NCBI RefSeq assembly: GCF_900129345.1
Contig: NZ_FQVK01000015.1
Coordinates: forward strand, 36,240-100,239
Reading direction: 5' to 3'
Origin: Ruegeria intermedia
GTDB taxonomy: Bacteria > Pseudomonadota > Alphaproteobacteria > Rhodobacterales > Rhodobacteraceae
Length of the DNA: 64,000 bases
Under the pieces are notes generated by a model. It saw nothing but the letters and a program-made list of their open reading frames with translations, was not told where the DNA came from and searched no databases. Made by a program: the position numbers and the translations under genes. Every line of letters begins with the position of its first letter. Position 1 is the stretch's first letter. Shown here piece after piece: positions 55,082 to 64,000 of this stretch.

Positions 55082-55843
55082 CTAGCTGCGGATGCGCCAC
55101 CCGGTTTTGAAGATCCAGCCGATTACCGCAAGGCAGATGCCGGTAAAGGCAAGGATCGCCAGCAGACTAAGCAGGATGGGCACGTCAGACAGCCCGTAGA
55201 ACGACCAGCGAAAGCCTGAAATCAAATAGACCACCGGGTTGAACAACGAGATCGTCTGCCACACCGGCGGCAGCATCGAGATCGAGTAGAACGTGCCGCC
55301 CAGAAAGATCAGCGGCGTCACCACCAGCTGCGGCACCAGCGACATCTGCTCGAAATTGCTGGCCCAGATCCCGATGATGAAGCCCAGCAGGGAAAAGCTG
55401 AGGCAGGACAGGATCAGGAAGGCGGCCATGGCAAAGGGGTGTTCGATGCGGATATCCACGAAGAAGGTCGCCGTGACCAGGATCACCAATCCCACGAACA
55501 GCGCCTTGGTCGCCGCCGCGCCGACATAGCCGATCACGATCTCGATGAAATTCACCGGGGCCGAGAGCAGTTCGTAGATCGTGCCAAGGAACTTGGGAAA
55601 ATAGATGCCGAAGGACGCGTTCGAGATCGACAGCATCACCACCGACAGCATGATCAGCCCCGGCACGATGAAGGCGCCGTAGGACACGCCCTCGACCTGC
55701 TGGATACGGCTTCCGATGGCGGTGCCGAACACCACGAAATACAGCGAGGTCGACAGCACCGGAGACAGAAAACTCTGCGCGAGCGTACGGAAGAACCGGG
55801 CCATTTCGAACCGGTAGATGGCGGCGATGGCGGTCCAGTTCAT
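55082..55843 (-). CDS. ABC-2 type transporter permease
   Basis: A 253-residue permease with six helices, beginning [20 protein letters not shown]. It carries the ABC-2 signature [20 protein letters not shown]. It overlaps the ATPase gene by 4 bp (stop of the ATPase at 55840, permease start at 55843), so the pair forms one exporter. Substrate not known. Confidence 0.92.
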   Translation of the reverse strand: MNWTAIAAIYRFEMARFFRTLAQSFLSPVLSTSLYFVVFGTAIGSRIQQVEGVSYGAFIVPGLIMLSVVMLSISNASFGIYFPKFLGTIYELLSAPVNFIEIVIGYVGAAATKALFVGLVILVTATFFVDIRIEHPFAMAAFLILSCLSFSLLGFIIGIWASNFEQMSLVPQLVVTPLIFLGGTFYSISMLPPVWQTISLFNPVVYLISGFRWSFYGLSDVPILLSLLAILAFTGICLAVIGWIFKTGWRIRS

Positions 55844-56769
55844 GCGGCGTCTCCAGACACGAGCGTGACGAAAATCTCCTCGAGGCTCGATTGCCGGGTC
55901 TGCACGTCGCGCAGGATCAGCCCGGCCTCGGCCACGTCGTTCAGCAGGGTGGTGATGCCGGTGCGTTCGGCATTGGTGTCATAGGTATAGATCAGCGCAT
56001 CCCCCTGCCCGTTCAGAACCAGGTTGTGATGGGCCAGGCTGTCGGGAATGGACGGAATCGTGCAGGTCAGCATGACCTCGATCTGCTTCTTGCCCATCTG
56101 CGCCATCAGGGTCTTCTTGTCCTGCACCAGCAGCAGCTCTCCCTTGTCGATCACGCCCACGCGGTCGGCGATGGCCTCGGCCTCTTCGATGTAGTGGGTG
56201 GTCAGGATGATGGTGACGCCGGCGGCCTTCAACTCGTCGACGATGGCCCACATGTCCTTGCGCAGCTCGACATCCACGCCGGCGGTGGGTTCATCCAGGA
56301 ACAGCACCCGCGGCTCGTGCGCCAGCGCCTTGGCGATCAGCACCCGCCGCTTCATGCCGCCCGACAATTCCTTGATCGCGTTCTTGCGCTTGTCCCACAG
56401 CGACAGCTTGCGCAGGATCTCCTCGATCCGGGCGCTGTCATGGCCCAGGCCGAACAACCCGCGTGAAAAGCGCACGGTGTTCCAGACCTTCTCGAACGGC
56501 TCCAGCGCGATTTCCTGCGGCACCAGGCCGATCATCCGCCGCGCGGCCCGGAAATCGGCCTGAATGTCGTGCCCGCCCACGGTGACGGTGCCCGAGGTCG
56601 GCGTGGTGATCCCGCAGATGGTCGAGATCAGCGTGGTCTTGCCGGCGCCGTTGGGCCCCAGAAGAGCCAGTATCTCGCCCTGCCGGATGTCCAGCGACAC
56701 GCCTTTGAGCGCCTCGAACCCATCGTCGTAGGTTTTTCGCAGATCCTTGATCGAAAGAATGGTTGTCAT
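55840..56769 (-). CDS. ABC transporter ATP-binding protein
   Basis: A 309-residue ATPase. Walker A is [16 protein letters not shown] (near residue 40), the signature is [20 protein letters not shown], and Walker B is [12 protein letters not shown]. It resembles drug/lipopolysaccharide-type exporters of the ABC-2 group. A C-terminal extension of about 80 residues follows the domain. It starts [20 protein letters not shown] and is the first gene of a two-gene operon. Confidence 0.93.
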   Translation of the reverse strand: MTTILSIKDLRKTYDDGFEALKGVSLDIRQGEILALLGPNGAGKTTLISTICGITTPTSGTVTVGGHDIQADFRAARRMIGLVPQEIALEPFEKVWNTVRFSRGLFGLGHDSARIEEILRKLSLWDKRKNAIKELSGGMKRRVLIAKALAHEPRVLFLDEPTAGVDVELRKDMWAIVDELKAAGVTIILTTHYIEEAEAIADRVGVIDKGELLLVQDKKTLMAQMGKKQIEVMLTCTIPSIPDSLAHHNLVLNGQGDALIYTYDTNAERTGITTLLNDVAEAGLILRDVQTRQSSLEEIFVTLVSGDAA

Positions 56770-56859
56770 GCGTTCTTCCAGTTCCGGCGCAGACCCTAGC
56801 GCGCCGATCCCGCCCGGAACAGGCCAAATCCGCACAAGGGCATGCGCATCCGTGCAGAC

Positions 56860-57384
56860 CTAGTCGCGCCCGGTCAGGCGGCCCAGCCACCCTTTCTTTT
56901 CGGGTTCCGCCTCGGGGTCGGCGCCCTCGTCGGGTTGGGCGGGGCCTTCGAAATGCTCCTGCAGGTTGGCAAAGAATTGGTCGGCCATCTTCTTGGCAAA
57001 GCCGTCGATCAGGCGGCTGCCCAGTTGCGCCAGCTTGCCGCCGACCTTGGCCTCGACGTCATAGGACAGCACGGTCCCGCCGCTGTCACTGGGCGCGAAG
57101 GTCACGGTGGCGCCGCCCTTGGCAAAACCCGCGGCCCCGCCCTTGCCTTCCCCCGCGATGGTCAGGCGCTGACCCTCGACCATGTCCGACATGGTCACCG
57201 TCCCCTTGAACGTCGCCTTCACTGGGCCGACCTTCTGCACCACGGTGGCCTCGTACCCGTCGGACGGATTGCCGGTGACCTCTTGCGCGCCGGGCACGCA
57301 GGCCTTCAGGACCTCGGGGTCCAGCAGGGCCGCATAGACATCCGCAGGTGCCGCCTGAATCTCGCGCGTGTCACTCATCTGCAT
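56860..57384 (-). CDS. CoxG-like (carbon monoxide dehydrogenase subunit G family) protein
   Basis: A 174-residue SRPBCC-fold protein with an acidic tail. The fold starts DTREIQAAPADVYAALLDPE and continues KACVPGAQEVTGNPSDGYEA. Family members recruit CO or xanthine dehydrogenase-type enzymes to the membrane, but no such oxidase gene is nearby. The ATG at 57384 (MQMSD) follows AAAGGGG at about 8 nt; MSD 6 nt later is possible. Confidence 0.85.
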   Translation of the reverse strand: MQMSDTREIQAAPADVYAALLDPEVLKACVPGAQEVTGNPSDGYEATVVQKVGPVKATFKGTVTMSDMVEGQRLTIAGEGKGGAAGFAKGGATVTFAPSDSGGTVLSYDVEAKVGGKLAQLGSRLIDGFAKKMADQFFANLQEHFEGPAQPDEGADPEAEPEKKGWLGRLTGRD

Positions 57385-57457
57385 GGGTGCGCCCCTTTCC
57401 TGCTTGGCATGGTTCCCAAAAGACCTAGCCCCGAAAGACGGTACCTTGCAACCGCCA

Positions 57458-58742
57458 TCACGCGCTGGCGGCGCCGTCCGCCTGCCGCGGCCTGGCCTGT
57501 GCCTGCAATTCGGCGACCCGTTTCTGGACCAGATCGACATGCAGCCGCGCATCATACTGGCCCTGCCGATCGGCGGCCGGCAATCGAAGTTCGGCCAGCC
57601 GCTCATCCAGTTCGTGCAGACGCGCCTGCATGTCCCCAATCTGATCCGGCGACGGATCGTTGGCAAGCTCAAGCTCGATCTGCCGGATTTCGGGGTAATG
57701 CTGCCAGACGCGCCACCGCTGCATATAGGCATAGGCCTTGGGCAGCAGACGCACCAAAGGAACCACGATGAAAAAGAACGGCAGGAACAGCAGCAACACC
57801 CGGTTGACCTGGGCCGCGATCCAATAGGGCAGAAGATTGTGCCACGTGCTGGGGCCTTCGTCGATCAACCGCCGGGCGGCATTGCTGACCGGCAGGCCCG
57901 TTCCCTCGACCCCCGGAAACTCCCCTGCATCGGTGATGATGCCCCGCGCCCGATGCAACTCGACCGCGGCCATCGTCAGACGGTTGACCAGGGCGGGATG
58001 GATGTCGGCCTGCACGACCAGCCGCGCCTGCAGCGCGATCAGCTTGACCGGCCGCGGCGGCAGAACCGGGTCCAGCGACATCCCGCCGGCCGGAACCGTG
58101 ACCACCGTCGCATAGGACAACCGGCGCGAGATCGCTTCGACATGCTCCAGTTCCAGCACCTTCAGCTCCGGCTCCTGATAGGCCGCCAACAGGTAGGGTG
58201 CCTCGATCGGAGCAACGAAGACGGCGATATCCAACCTGTTGTCCAGCAAGGCCACGGCAGCCTGATCATAGCCCAGCGACATATGGATGTTGTCCCCCTC
58301 GGACAGGCCGACCACCCTCTCGAAATCACGAAAGGCATCGGCCGTGCCCGACCCCTCCGCGCCGCGGTTGATTTTCAGACCGCGCCAGAGCGCCGGGTTT
58401 CGCGGAATTCTGGCATCCGCCCGCATCATGAAGATCAACGGCTCGTAGAAAACCGTACCGATTGCCTCGACCGTGTCGGGATCGACCGCGATCCCGCCTT
58501 GCAGCAGCGCGGCATCGACCGCGCCGCTTTCGATCAGACGGGCATTCTCGACCGAGCCTGCAGTTTCCAGTATTTCTACCCGGATTTCGTCACGCGCCAG
58601 AATCTCGGCATAGTCCTGCGCGATCTGCTCATATGCGCCGCCGCCCGGGCAGCCTGCGCATGGCCGGAGGGTGCAGATGCAGGACGATCGCGGTCAATGC
58701 CGCCGCCACCAGCGCCGCGCCGATCATGATCCAAAGCCGCAT
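57458..58742 (-). pseudogene. TAXI-family solute-binding protein with C-terminal membrane helices, frameshifted
   Basis: The ATG at 58742 starts an N-terminal helix (MRLWIMIGAALVAAALTAIV). That frame stops at 58629. The next frame resumes GGGAYEQIAQDYAEILARDE, then AGSVENARLIESGAVDAALL and continues in frame to 57458. The junction, GC-rich, lies between about 58632 and 58675. The protein matches TRAP-type TAXI substrate-binding proteins (GAYExxAxxYAxIL, then AGSVENxRLL) plus two extra C-terminal helices (VLLLFLPFFFIVVPLVRLLP). Either a real frameshift mutation or a sequencing error in the GC-run. From 58438 onward it reads intact. Confidence 0.75.
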
Positions 58743-58914
58743 TCCAGCCCTCGCTCCACATCCCGCCGAAAACGCTAGGCCAGCCGACCGCTGCTTGCAA
58801 GCGCGCCGAAGACCGGATCATTCGTCGGTTTTTTTGCCCGACGCCACGTTTTCGGCACCCAGCCCTTGCATTCGAATGACCCAGCCGAAAGCATCGCGAA
58901 CCGGGAGGACACAT

Positions 58915-60009
58915 ATGCTCAACGAAATCCGCGTCGTCGAAATCGAGGGGCTCGGCCCCGGCCCGTTCGCCGCCATGCTGCTGGCGGATCTGGGGGCCGA
59001 CGTCGTGACCATCCACCGCAAGGGGGGCGCCGTCACACCCGGCATGCCGGACCGATCCGTGCTGGACCGGGGCAAGCGGTCGATCGCGCTGGACCTCAAG
59101 GACCCCGGCGACCTCGAAACCGCCCGGCGCCTGATCGCAACCGCCGATGCGTTGATCGAGGGCTTCCGCCCCGGCGTGATGGAGAAGCTGGGTCTGGGGC
59201 CCGAAGCCTGCCACGCCCTGAACCCGGCACTGGTCTATGGCCGCATGACCGGCTGGGGCCAAAACAGCCCGCTTGCCGACACCGCCGGACATGATCTGAA
59301 CTACATCGCCCTGTCGGGGGCACTCTGGTACGGTTCCCCTCCAGGCGCCGAGCCGATGACCCCGGCCACGCTGGTCGGCGATATCGGCGGCGGCGCGATG
59401 TATCTGGTCACCGGCATTCTGGCCGGGCTGCTGAACGCGCGTGCAACGGGCACGGGCACGGTGGTCGACGCCGCCATCTACGACGGGTCCGCGCACATGA
59501 TGAACCTGCTGATGAGCCTGCGCCAGACAGGCAACCTGTCCGAAACGCGCGGCCAGAGCCTGCTGGACGGCCCGCATTGGAGCCGCACCTACGCCTGCGC
59601 GGATGGCGGCTTTGTTTCGGTCCAATGCCTCGAACCGAAATTCTATGCCCAATTCCTCGAAATCCTGGGCCTGTCCGAAGATCCGGCGTTCCAGCGACAA
59701 TACGACAGCACGCTCTGGCCAGACCTGACCCGGCGCCTGGCGGAAATCTTCGCAACCAAACCGCGCGACCATTGGGCCAAACTGTTCGAAGGCTCAGACG
59801 CCTGCGTCGCCCCGGTGCTCAGCCCCGACGAGGCCGCAACCCATCCGATGAACACCGCTCGCCAAACCTGGCGCACGGCAGACGGCACCCTGCAGGCCGC
59901 CGCCGCCCCGCGCTTCTCCACCCACCAATGGCAACCGAAATCCAGCCCGGCCCGCGGCCAACACTCGGCCGAAATCCTGATCGAACTCCAGGGCACCAAG
60001 ACAACCTGA
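58915..60009 (+). CDS. Class III CoA-transferase (alpha-methylacyl-CoA racemase-like)
   Basis: A 364-residue CaiB/BaiF family protein. It starts MLNEIRVVEIEGLGPGPFAA, with the characteristic RGKRSIALDLKDPGDLETAR, VYGRMTGWGQ and DTAGHDLNYIALSGAL. The GHDLNY motif, with a catalytic-type His-Asp pair, is found in alpha-methylacyl-CoA racemases rather than formyl-CoA transferases. Acts probably in branched-chain fatty acid or bile-acid-like breakdown (family knowledge). GGGAGGA precedes the ATG at 58915. Confidence 0.88.
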   Translation: MLNEIRVVEIEGLGPGPFAAMLLADLGADVVTIHRKGGAVTPGMPDRSVLDRGKRSIALDLKDPGDLETARRLIATADALIEGFRPGVMEKLGLGPEACHALNPALVYGRMTGWGQNSPLADTAGHDLNYIALSGALWYGSPPGAEPMTPATLVGDIGGGAMYLVTGILAGLLNARATGTGTVVDAAIYDGSAHMMNLLMSLRQTGNLSETRGQSLLDGPHWSRTYACADGGFVSVQCLEPKFYAQFLEILGLSEDPAFQRQYDSTLWPDLTRRLAEIFATKPRDHWAKLFEGSDACVAPVLSPDEAATHPMNTARQTWRTADGTLQAAAAPRFSTHQWQPKSSPARGQHSAEILIELQGTKTT

Positions 60010-60089
60010 CACGCCCTTCATCTGGCCAAAAATATCCCGGGGGTGAATTGGCCAACGGCCAAGAGGGGGCTGGCCCCATCCCGCGCCGC

Positions 60090-61124
60090 CTACCCGCCGC
60101 GCACCGTGTCGATCATCAACTGCACATTCTCCGGGTCTGCATCCGGCGTGATGCCATGCCCCAGGTTGAAGATGTGCGGCCCCTTCGAAAAGGCGCGCAG
60201 GATGCGGCGGGTCTCATCCACCAGCGCCTGCCCACCGGTCACCATGTGCGACGAGGCCAGGTTGCCTTGCACGCAGCCATCCACCTGAACATGTTGGGCC
60301 GCCCATTCCGGCGCAACCGAGTTGTCCAGCGCCACGCAATCGACACCGGTGGCCTTCGCGAAACCGACATAGCCCTCGCCCGCCTCACGCGGGAAGCCGA
60401 TGACCGGAATGCCCGGGTGCCGTTCCTTGAGCGCCCGGGTGATGATCCGGCACGGCTCGACCGCGTATTTGGTGAAAGCCTCACCCTTCAGCGATCCGGC
60501 CCAACTGTCGAAGATCTTGACCACCTCGGCCCCCGCTTCGATCTGAGCCGACAGATATTCGATCGTGGCCGCAGTGATCCGGTCCAGCAACGCCTCGAAC
60601 AGCGCGGTGTTTGCCTCGCGCAGGGCATGGGCGGGGCCCTGATCGGGGGTGCCACGCCCAGCGATCATATAGGTCGCAACGGTCCACGGGGCGCCGGCAA
60701 AGCCGATCAACGTCGTCTCGGACGGCAACTCGCACGACAGGATCCGCACGGTTTCATAGACGGGCGACAGGGTCTCGTGAATCGCATCAACGGGTTTCAA
60801 GGCGTCGAAATCCGATTGCTGCGTGATCGTCGACAGGCGCGGTCCTTCGCCGGTGACGAACCAAAGATCGGCGCCCAGCGCCTGCGGCACCAGCAGGATG
60901 TCGGCAAACAGGATCGCGGCATCGAACCCATAGCGGCGGATCGGCTGCAGCGTCACCTCCGCCGCCAGATCGGGGGTGTAGCACAGCGACAGGAAATCGC
61001 CCGCCTGTTCCCGCGTCGCGCGGTATTCCGGCAGATAGCGTCCGGCCTGTCGCATCATCCAGATCGGCGGCGTGTCCAGTACCTCGCCCGCCAGCGCCCG
61101 CAGCAGTTTCTTGTTCTCGGCCAT
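60090..61124 (-). CDS. hemE: Uroporphyrinogen decarboxylase
   Basis: A 344-residue enzyme decarboxylating uroporphyrinogen III to coproporphyrinogen III in haem synthesis. Signatures: [19 protein letters not shown] near residue 22 (with the catalytic Arg), [12 protein letters not shown] with an Asp near residue 77, and [20 protein letters not shown]. The ATG at 61124 is preferred over a GTG 12 nt upstream. Divergent from hemC. Confidence 0.96.
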   Translation of the reverse strand: MAENKKLLRALAGEVLDTPPIWMMRQAGRYLPEYRATREQAGDFLSLCYTPDLAAEVTLQPIRRYGFDAAILFADILLVPQALGADLWFVTGEGPRLSTITQQSDFDALKPVDAIHETLSPVYETVRILSCELPSETTLIGFAGAPWTVATYMIAGRGTPDQGPAHALREANTALFEALLDRITAATIEYLSAQIEAGAEVVKIFDSWAGSLKGEAFTKYAVEPCRIITRALKERHPGIPVIGFPREAGEGYVGFAKATGVDCVALDNSVAPEWAAQHVQVDGCVQGNLASSHMVTGGQALVDETRRILRAFSKGPHIFNLGHGITPDADPENVQLMIDTVRGG

Positions 61125-61230
61125 GTCAGCCCCCACTATTCCGGTTTGCGCAACGGGTCCGCCTTCAGCGGCAAAATGTCAAGCGTGGCCCCCATTGTCA
61201 GGGCAATGTGACGCGACTAAAGCTGTGCCC

Positions 61231-62193
61231 ATGACTTTGACCCTGCCCACCCCCGCATCGCCGCTGAAGATCGGCACCCGTGGTTCGCCGCTGGCGCTGG
61301 CCCAGGCCCATGAAACCCGTCAGCGGCTGCGCGATGCCTTCGACCTGCCCGAACAGGCGTTCGAGATCGTGGTGATCAAGACCACCGGCGACAACCGCGC
61401 CATGATCGACGCGGACCGCCCGTTGAAAGAGATCGGCAACAAGGGCCTGTTCACCAAGGAAATCGAAGAGGCGATGCTGGCTGGCGATATCGACATCGCC
61501 GTGCATTCGACCAAAGACATGCCGGTCGATCAGCCGCAGGGGCTGGTGCTGGACACGTTCCTCCCGCGCGAGGACGTGCGCGATGCCTTCATCTCGCCCC
61601 GCCTCAACTCGATCCATGACCTGCCCGAGGGCGCGGTCGTCGGCACTTCGTCGCTGCGGCGGCGGGCCCAATTGCTGCACCGCCGGCCTGATCTGAACGT
61701 GGTCGAGTTCCGGGGCAACGTGCAGACCCGACTGAAGAAGCTGGCCGATGGCGTGGCCGAATGCACGTTCCTGGCCATGGCCGGCCTCCGCCGACTGAAC
61801 ATGCAGGGCGTGCCTGCCACCGCGATCTCGCCCGACGACATGCTGCCGGCCATCGCACAAGGTACGATCGGCATCGAACGTCGCGCGGACGACCAACGGG
61901 CCGCCGCAATGCTGGAGGCCATTCATCACTCTGAAACCGCCCACCGCCTGACGGCCGAACGCACGTTGCTGGCCGCGCTGGACGGGTCCTGCGAAACGCC
62001 GATCGCCGGCCTGGCCGAGATCACGGAAGGCCAGCTGCGCCTGCGCGGCGAAGTCCTGCGCCCCGACGGCTCCGAATCGATCTCGGAAACTCTGACCGGC
62101 ACCATCGAAGACGCGGTCGAGATGGGGCGCGACATGGCAACCAGGTTGCTTGGGCAGGCAGGGCCGGGCTTTTTCGATTGGCGCAAAATTTAG
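61231..62193 (+). CDS. hemC: Hydroxymethylbilane synthase
   Basis: A 320-residue porphobilinogen deaminase. Markers are KIGTRGSPLALAQAHETRQR, STKDMPVDQPQGL (the catalytic Asp of the AVHSTKD loop lies just before), VGTSSLRRRAQLLHRRPDL, and the Cys carrying the dipyrromethane cofactor in LDGSCETPIAG, near residue 254. It makes the linear tetrapyrrole that leads to haem and cobalamin. Confidence 0.97.
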   Translation: MTLTLPTPASPLKIGTRGSPLALAQAHETRQRLRDAFDLPEQAFEIVVIKTTGDNRAMIDADRPLKEIGNKGLFTKEIEEAMLAGDIDIAVHSTKDMPVDQPQGLVLDTFLPREDVRDAFISPRLNSIHDLPEGAVVGTSSLRRRAQLLHRRPDLNVVEFRGNVQTRLKKLADGVAECTFLAMAGLRRLNMQGVPATAISPDDMLPAIAQGTIGIERRADDQRAAAMLEAIHHSETAHRLTAERTLLAALDGSCETPIAGLAEITEGQLRLRGEVLRPDGSESISETLTGTIEDAVEMGRDMATRLLGQAGPGFFDWRKI

Positions 62194-62207
62194 AAAAATT
62201 CCTGAAA

Positions 62208-62223
62208 TGTGAACTGTTTCACA
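62208..62223. promoter_or_regulatory. CRP-like palindrome after hemC
   Basis: TGTGAACTGTTTCACA, perfect 6-bp arms TGTGAA and TTCACA, 14 bp past the hemC stop. It matches the TGTGA-N6-TCACA form of CRP/FNR-class sites, but no gene start lies close on either side. It may be coincidental or a weak hemC terminator. Confidence 0.35.
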
Positions 62224-62613
62224 GTCGCGGAAGCTGATCACCGGCATAACGGGTTTGCCGGGTCGGGCAAGACGCTGGTCTCGAATGTATCGAAGATTTT
62301 ATTTCGTACTGATTGTAGTTGGTATTCGAGGGGGCGAGACCGGATTGACAGCCCGACCCAGACGGGCCGCTGCCAAATTCCTGGCGGCGGTCCGCCCTCA
62401 AACTCGCCAAAGGTACCGTCAGACTGGAGGCTGTTCACAGCCCATATTCCTGCGACTCGCCGACCGCACCCATCGCGCCTGTATGTGATCCTACCGCACG
62501 TAAATGGGCCGCCGTCATGTTTGGAAACGTGGAAAATCAGAATGGGCACAGTGGCTATCGCCGGGTTCCGACCCTGCGGAGAGATGCGGGCTAGCAGGTG
62601 TAAAGACAAGCCA
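62224..62613. other. Gene-free stretch before the transposon remnants
   Basis: No gene could be recognised here. Open frames are short, lack family motifs and change frame often, which fits decayed mobile-element sequence. The AT-rich spot around 62300-62330 has no obvious promoter. Confidence 0.5.
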
Positions 62614-62878
62614 GTGGAGCGGCCATGGCGACGCGAGGGGCTGAAAGTGGCAACAAAGCCACCGAGGCAAGGGCAGCCATGGCTGAGCCCTCTCGGGCCA
62701 TTGCTGCGCAATGCCCTGCCGGGCAGCGGACGGATCGTGTGTACGACCGAGTCCAGAGTATCACAACCCCGTCTGGTCGCATGACTTCGTGCACTGGCGA
62801 ACCGACAACAGTAAGGCATTTCGGACCCTGATCATCATCGATGAGTTCAAGCCCCGACGCTTTCGCTTTATGATGTGA
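62614..62878 (+). pseudogene. IS3-family OrfB fragment, frameshifted
   Basis: Reads VERPWRREGLKVATKPPRQG, the IS3 motif WRREGLKVPxKQPKRGR, then in another frame SCVRPSPEYHNPVWSHDFV and TLIIIDEF, matching HPNHVWSYDFV...NIIDEF of IS3 transposases (catalytic Asp of DDE in DFV). It is cut at both ends and shifted once between about 62690 and 62740. Confidence 0.82.
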
Positions 62879-62978
62879 CCTGAGCCCCAGGTTTCCTCCA
62901 CCCCGCGGGGAGTCCCTGGGGTTGATTGAGGCGATGCCCGTCTTTGGACCAGCGGCAAGCAGAGTTTTCCGACTTCAA

Positions 62979-63078
62979 TCAGGATGACGGGCTGGTTGCG
63001 TCTCCCGATTTCGTCAGCAAGATCGGTGGCTTGTTTCCAATCGCGCTGTGCGGCCGTTCTTCGTTGTAGTATCTAAGC
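62979..63078 (-). pseudogene. IS3-family OrfB C-terminus, truncated
   Basis: The minus strand codes YYNEERPHSAIGNKPPILLT and a natural stop at 62979. This is the closing YNExRPHSAIGxxPP motif of IS3-family OrfB. The fragment begins exactly where the terminal repeat of another IS starts (63079), so that insertion truncated it. Its orientation is opposite to the fragment at 62614. Confidence 0.83.
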
Positions 63079-63907
63079 TGAACCGTCCCGGGTTTACCGG
63101 AGAGAAAAACGCTCAAAGGATAAGCCCTATGACAAAGCAGAGATAAACCTCCGCCTATCCGGCTGAACTTCGCGACAGCGGCATTCGGCTGTTCCGAGAG
63201 AACCGCGCCGATTGCTGCAGCGACAGCGCTGCGTATCGTGGAATTTCCCCGAAGCTGGGCTGTTCGCCCGACAGTCTTCGGGTGTGGTGCCAGCAGGCCG
63301 AGCACGATGCCGGAAAGCGGGCGGGGCTGACGAGCGCCGAGAAGAATCGGATCAAGGAACTGGGGCGCGAGGTCCGTGAGCTGCGGCAGGCCAACGAGAT
63401 CCTGAAGAAGCCCAGCGCGTATTTCGCGGCGGCGGAGCTCGACCGCCCGTTCCGCAAAAGATCGCGTTCATCGATGATCATCGTGGCGTCTTTGGTGTCG
63501 GGCCGATCTGCCGGGTTCCGGGAATCGCACCATCGACCTTCCATGCGCATGAAGCTGTCGAGCGTGACCCAGAGCTGGCGTCTGCGCGAGCCAAGCGCGA
63601 CGCGTCTTATGAACCCGCTATCAAGCGTGTTCATGGTGCCATTGGTGGGCGTTACGGCGCTCGCAAGGTCTGGCACGCCCTGCGCCGGGAAGGGCGCGAC
63701 ATCGTCCGCTGCACTGGGGAACGGTTGATGCGAAGCGCGGGATTGCAAGGCGTTGTACGCGGCAAGAAGGTGACCGCTACCAATCCCGATGCGGCCCAGC
63801 CGTGCCCGGATGACAAGGTGAACCGGGCCTTCGTGGCCAAGGTGCCGAACCAGCTCTGGGTGTCCGATTTCACTTACGTCTCAAGCTGGCAGGACATGGT
63901 TTATGTG
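63079..63907 (+). mobile_element. IS3-family element, left end, interrupted
   Basis: The left terminal repeat TGAACCGTCCCGGGTTTACC starts at 63079, the form usual for IS3-family ends (TGAACCGxCCCGGGTTT). Inside are a broken OrfA (63129-63457) and the first half of OrfB (63458-63910). The element was cut at 63907 by an IS481-family insertion, and its right end is not in the window. Confidence 0.85.
63129..63457 (+). pseudogene. IS3-family OrfA with a premature stop
   Basis: The ATG at 63129 is followed five codons later by TAA (63144-63146). Beyond it the frame continues AYPAELRDSGIRLFRENRAD, LGCSPDSLRVWCQQAEHDAG and RELRQANEILKKPSAYFAAA, which is a full IS3 OrfA with helix-turn-helix and leucine zipper. 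The stop would block its synthesis from this start. Confidence 0.85.
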
Positions 63908-63910
63908 TAA
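63458..63910 (+). pseudogene. IS3-family OrfB, truncated
   Basis: In the +2 frame from about 63458: KIAFIDDHRGVFGVGPICRV, AKRDASYEPAIKRVHGAIGG and NQLWVSDFTYVSSWQDMVYV. This is about 150 residues of intact OrfB, including the first catalytic Asp (WVSDFTYV). It ends at TAA (63908-63910), which is made by the boundary of the inserted IS481 element. Expression normally needs frameshifting from OrfA. Confidence 0.85.
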
Positions 63911-64000
63911 AACACACGACTTGATCTGACATTTCTGCTCTTTTGGAGCGCAAGCAAGGAGTGTCGATCAATGACAAGCATTCAGGAAAAGATCATCAAA
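63906..64000 (+). mobile_element. IS481-family element, left end
   Basis: Starts at TGTAAAACACACGACTTGAT where the IS3 OrfB reading frame is broken, and contains the start of the transposase gene. It runs off the right edge, so the right end, target duplication and intactness cannot be tested. Confidence 0.7.
63971..64000 (+). CDS. IS481-family transposase, partial
   Basis: Only ten codons are in the window: MTSIQEKIIK, the N-terminus seen in one IS481 subgroup. AAGGAG lies 9 nt before the ATG at 63971. Confidence 0.65.
   Translation, partial: MTSIQEKIIK

Noticed and set aside
62208..62223. CRP/FNR-type site after hemC as a real regulatory site
   Set aside because: The palindrome is perfect but has no promoter or gene start near it. 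It is listed only with low confidence.

Overview
The window is high-GC bacterial chromosome of alphaproteobacterial type, most likely a marine member of the Rhodobacteraceae (Roseobacter group). The supports are gene content and order: yejABEF, membrane-anchored cytochrome c552, COQ9, the EgtA-like class of GshA, uvrC near pgsA-moaD-moaE, the dnaX-ybaB-recR trio, a short SRP RNA, Hint-domain and TAXI-family proteins. No rRNA, tRNA or CRISPR array was seen. Most of the window is ordinary housekeeping sequence with a few accessory islands.

Layout. 1-4.4 kb: yej peptide ABC importer (yejF cut by the window edge). 4.5-9.6 kb: cytochrome c552, pheA, a SRPBCC protein, nudC and a CpdB-type phosphoesterase. 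9.6-12.6 kb: SRP RNA, an alpha/beta hydrolase divergent from a TetR regulator over two tandem operator palindromes, then a cobalamin riboswitch leading into an uncharacterised Cys-rich small protein, and a dual-specificity-type phosphatase. 12.7-15.5 kb: dnaX-ybaB-recR. 15.6-18.5 kb: a TetR-controlled detoxification operon (Ohr, CurA-like reductase, DJ-1/PfpI protein) with the same 15-bp operator in front of the regulator and the operon. 18.5-23.9 kb: a minimal RiPP locus (putative precursor peptide plus B12-type radical SAM maturase) divergent from a very large cyclase/AAA ATPase/TPR protein. 23.9-24.8 kb: decayed IS3 and IS256 pieces.

24.9-35.0 kb: two quinone oxidoreductases, a DUF2189 membrane protein, COQ9, rpsU, a broken CAP-domain gene, ppk2, ald with its Lrp-type regulator, mscS, a YtoQ protein and a methyltransferase. 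35.1-40.2 kb: LysR regulator and the pheS/pheT genes, which are separated by a foreign-looking gene and a large inverted repeat. 40.3-50.1 kb: Hint protein, gshA, rsmE/ubiA, an OmpA-like protein, moaE-moaD-pgsA and an EamA transporter. 50.1-56.8 kb: uvrC, SDR, Ca/Na antiporter, S49 peptidase and an ABC-2 exporter. 56.9-62.2 kb: CoxG-like protein, a frameshifted TAXI gene, a class III CoA transferase and divergent hemE/hemC. 62.2-64.0 kb: nested transposon debris (fragments of two or more IS3 elements, one of them interrupted by an IS481-family element that runs off the window).

Most worth following up are the two-gene RiPP locus with its divergent cyclase/ATPase, the riboswitch-controlled Cys-rich protein, the TetR/Ohr/CurA/DJ-1 regulon with matching operators, and the alien gene plus 140-bp hairpin inside pheST. 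All identifications come from reading sequence motifs; no database search was run.
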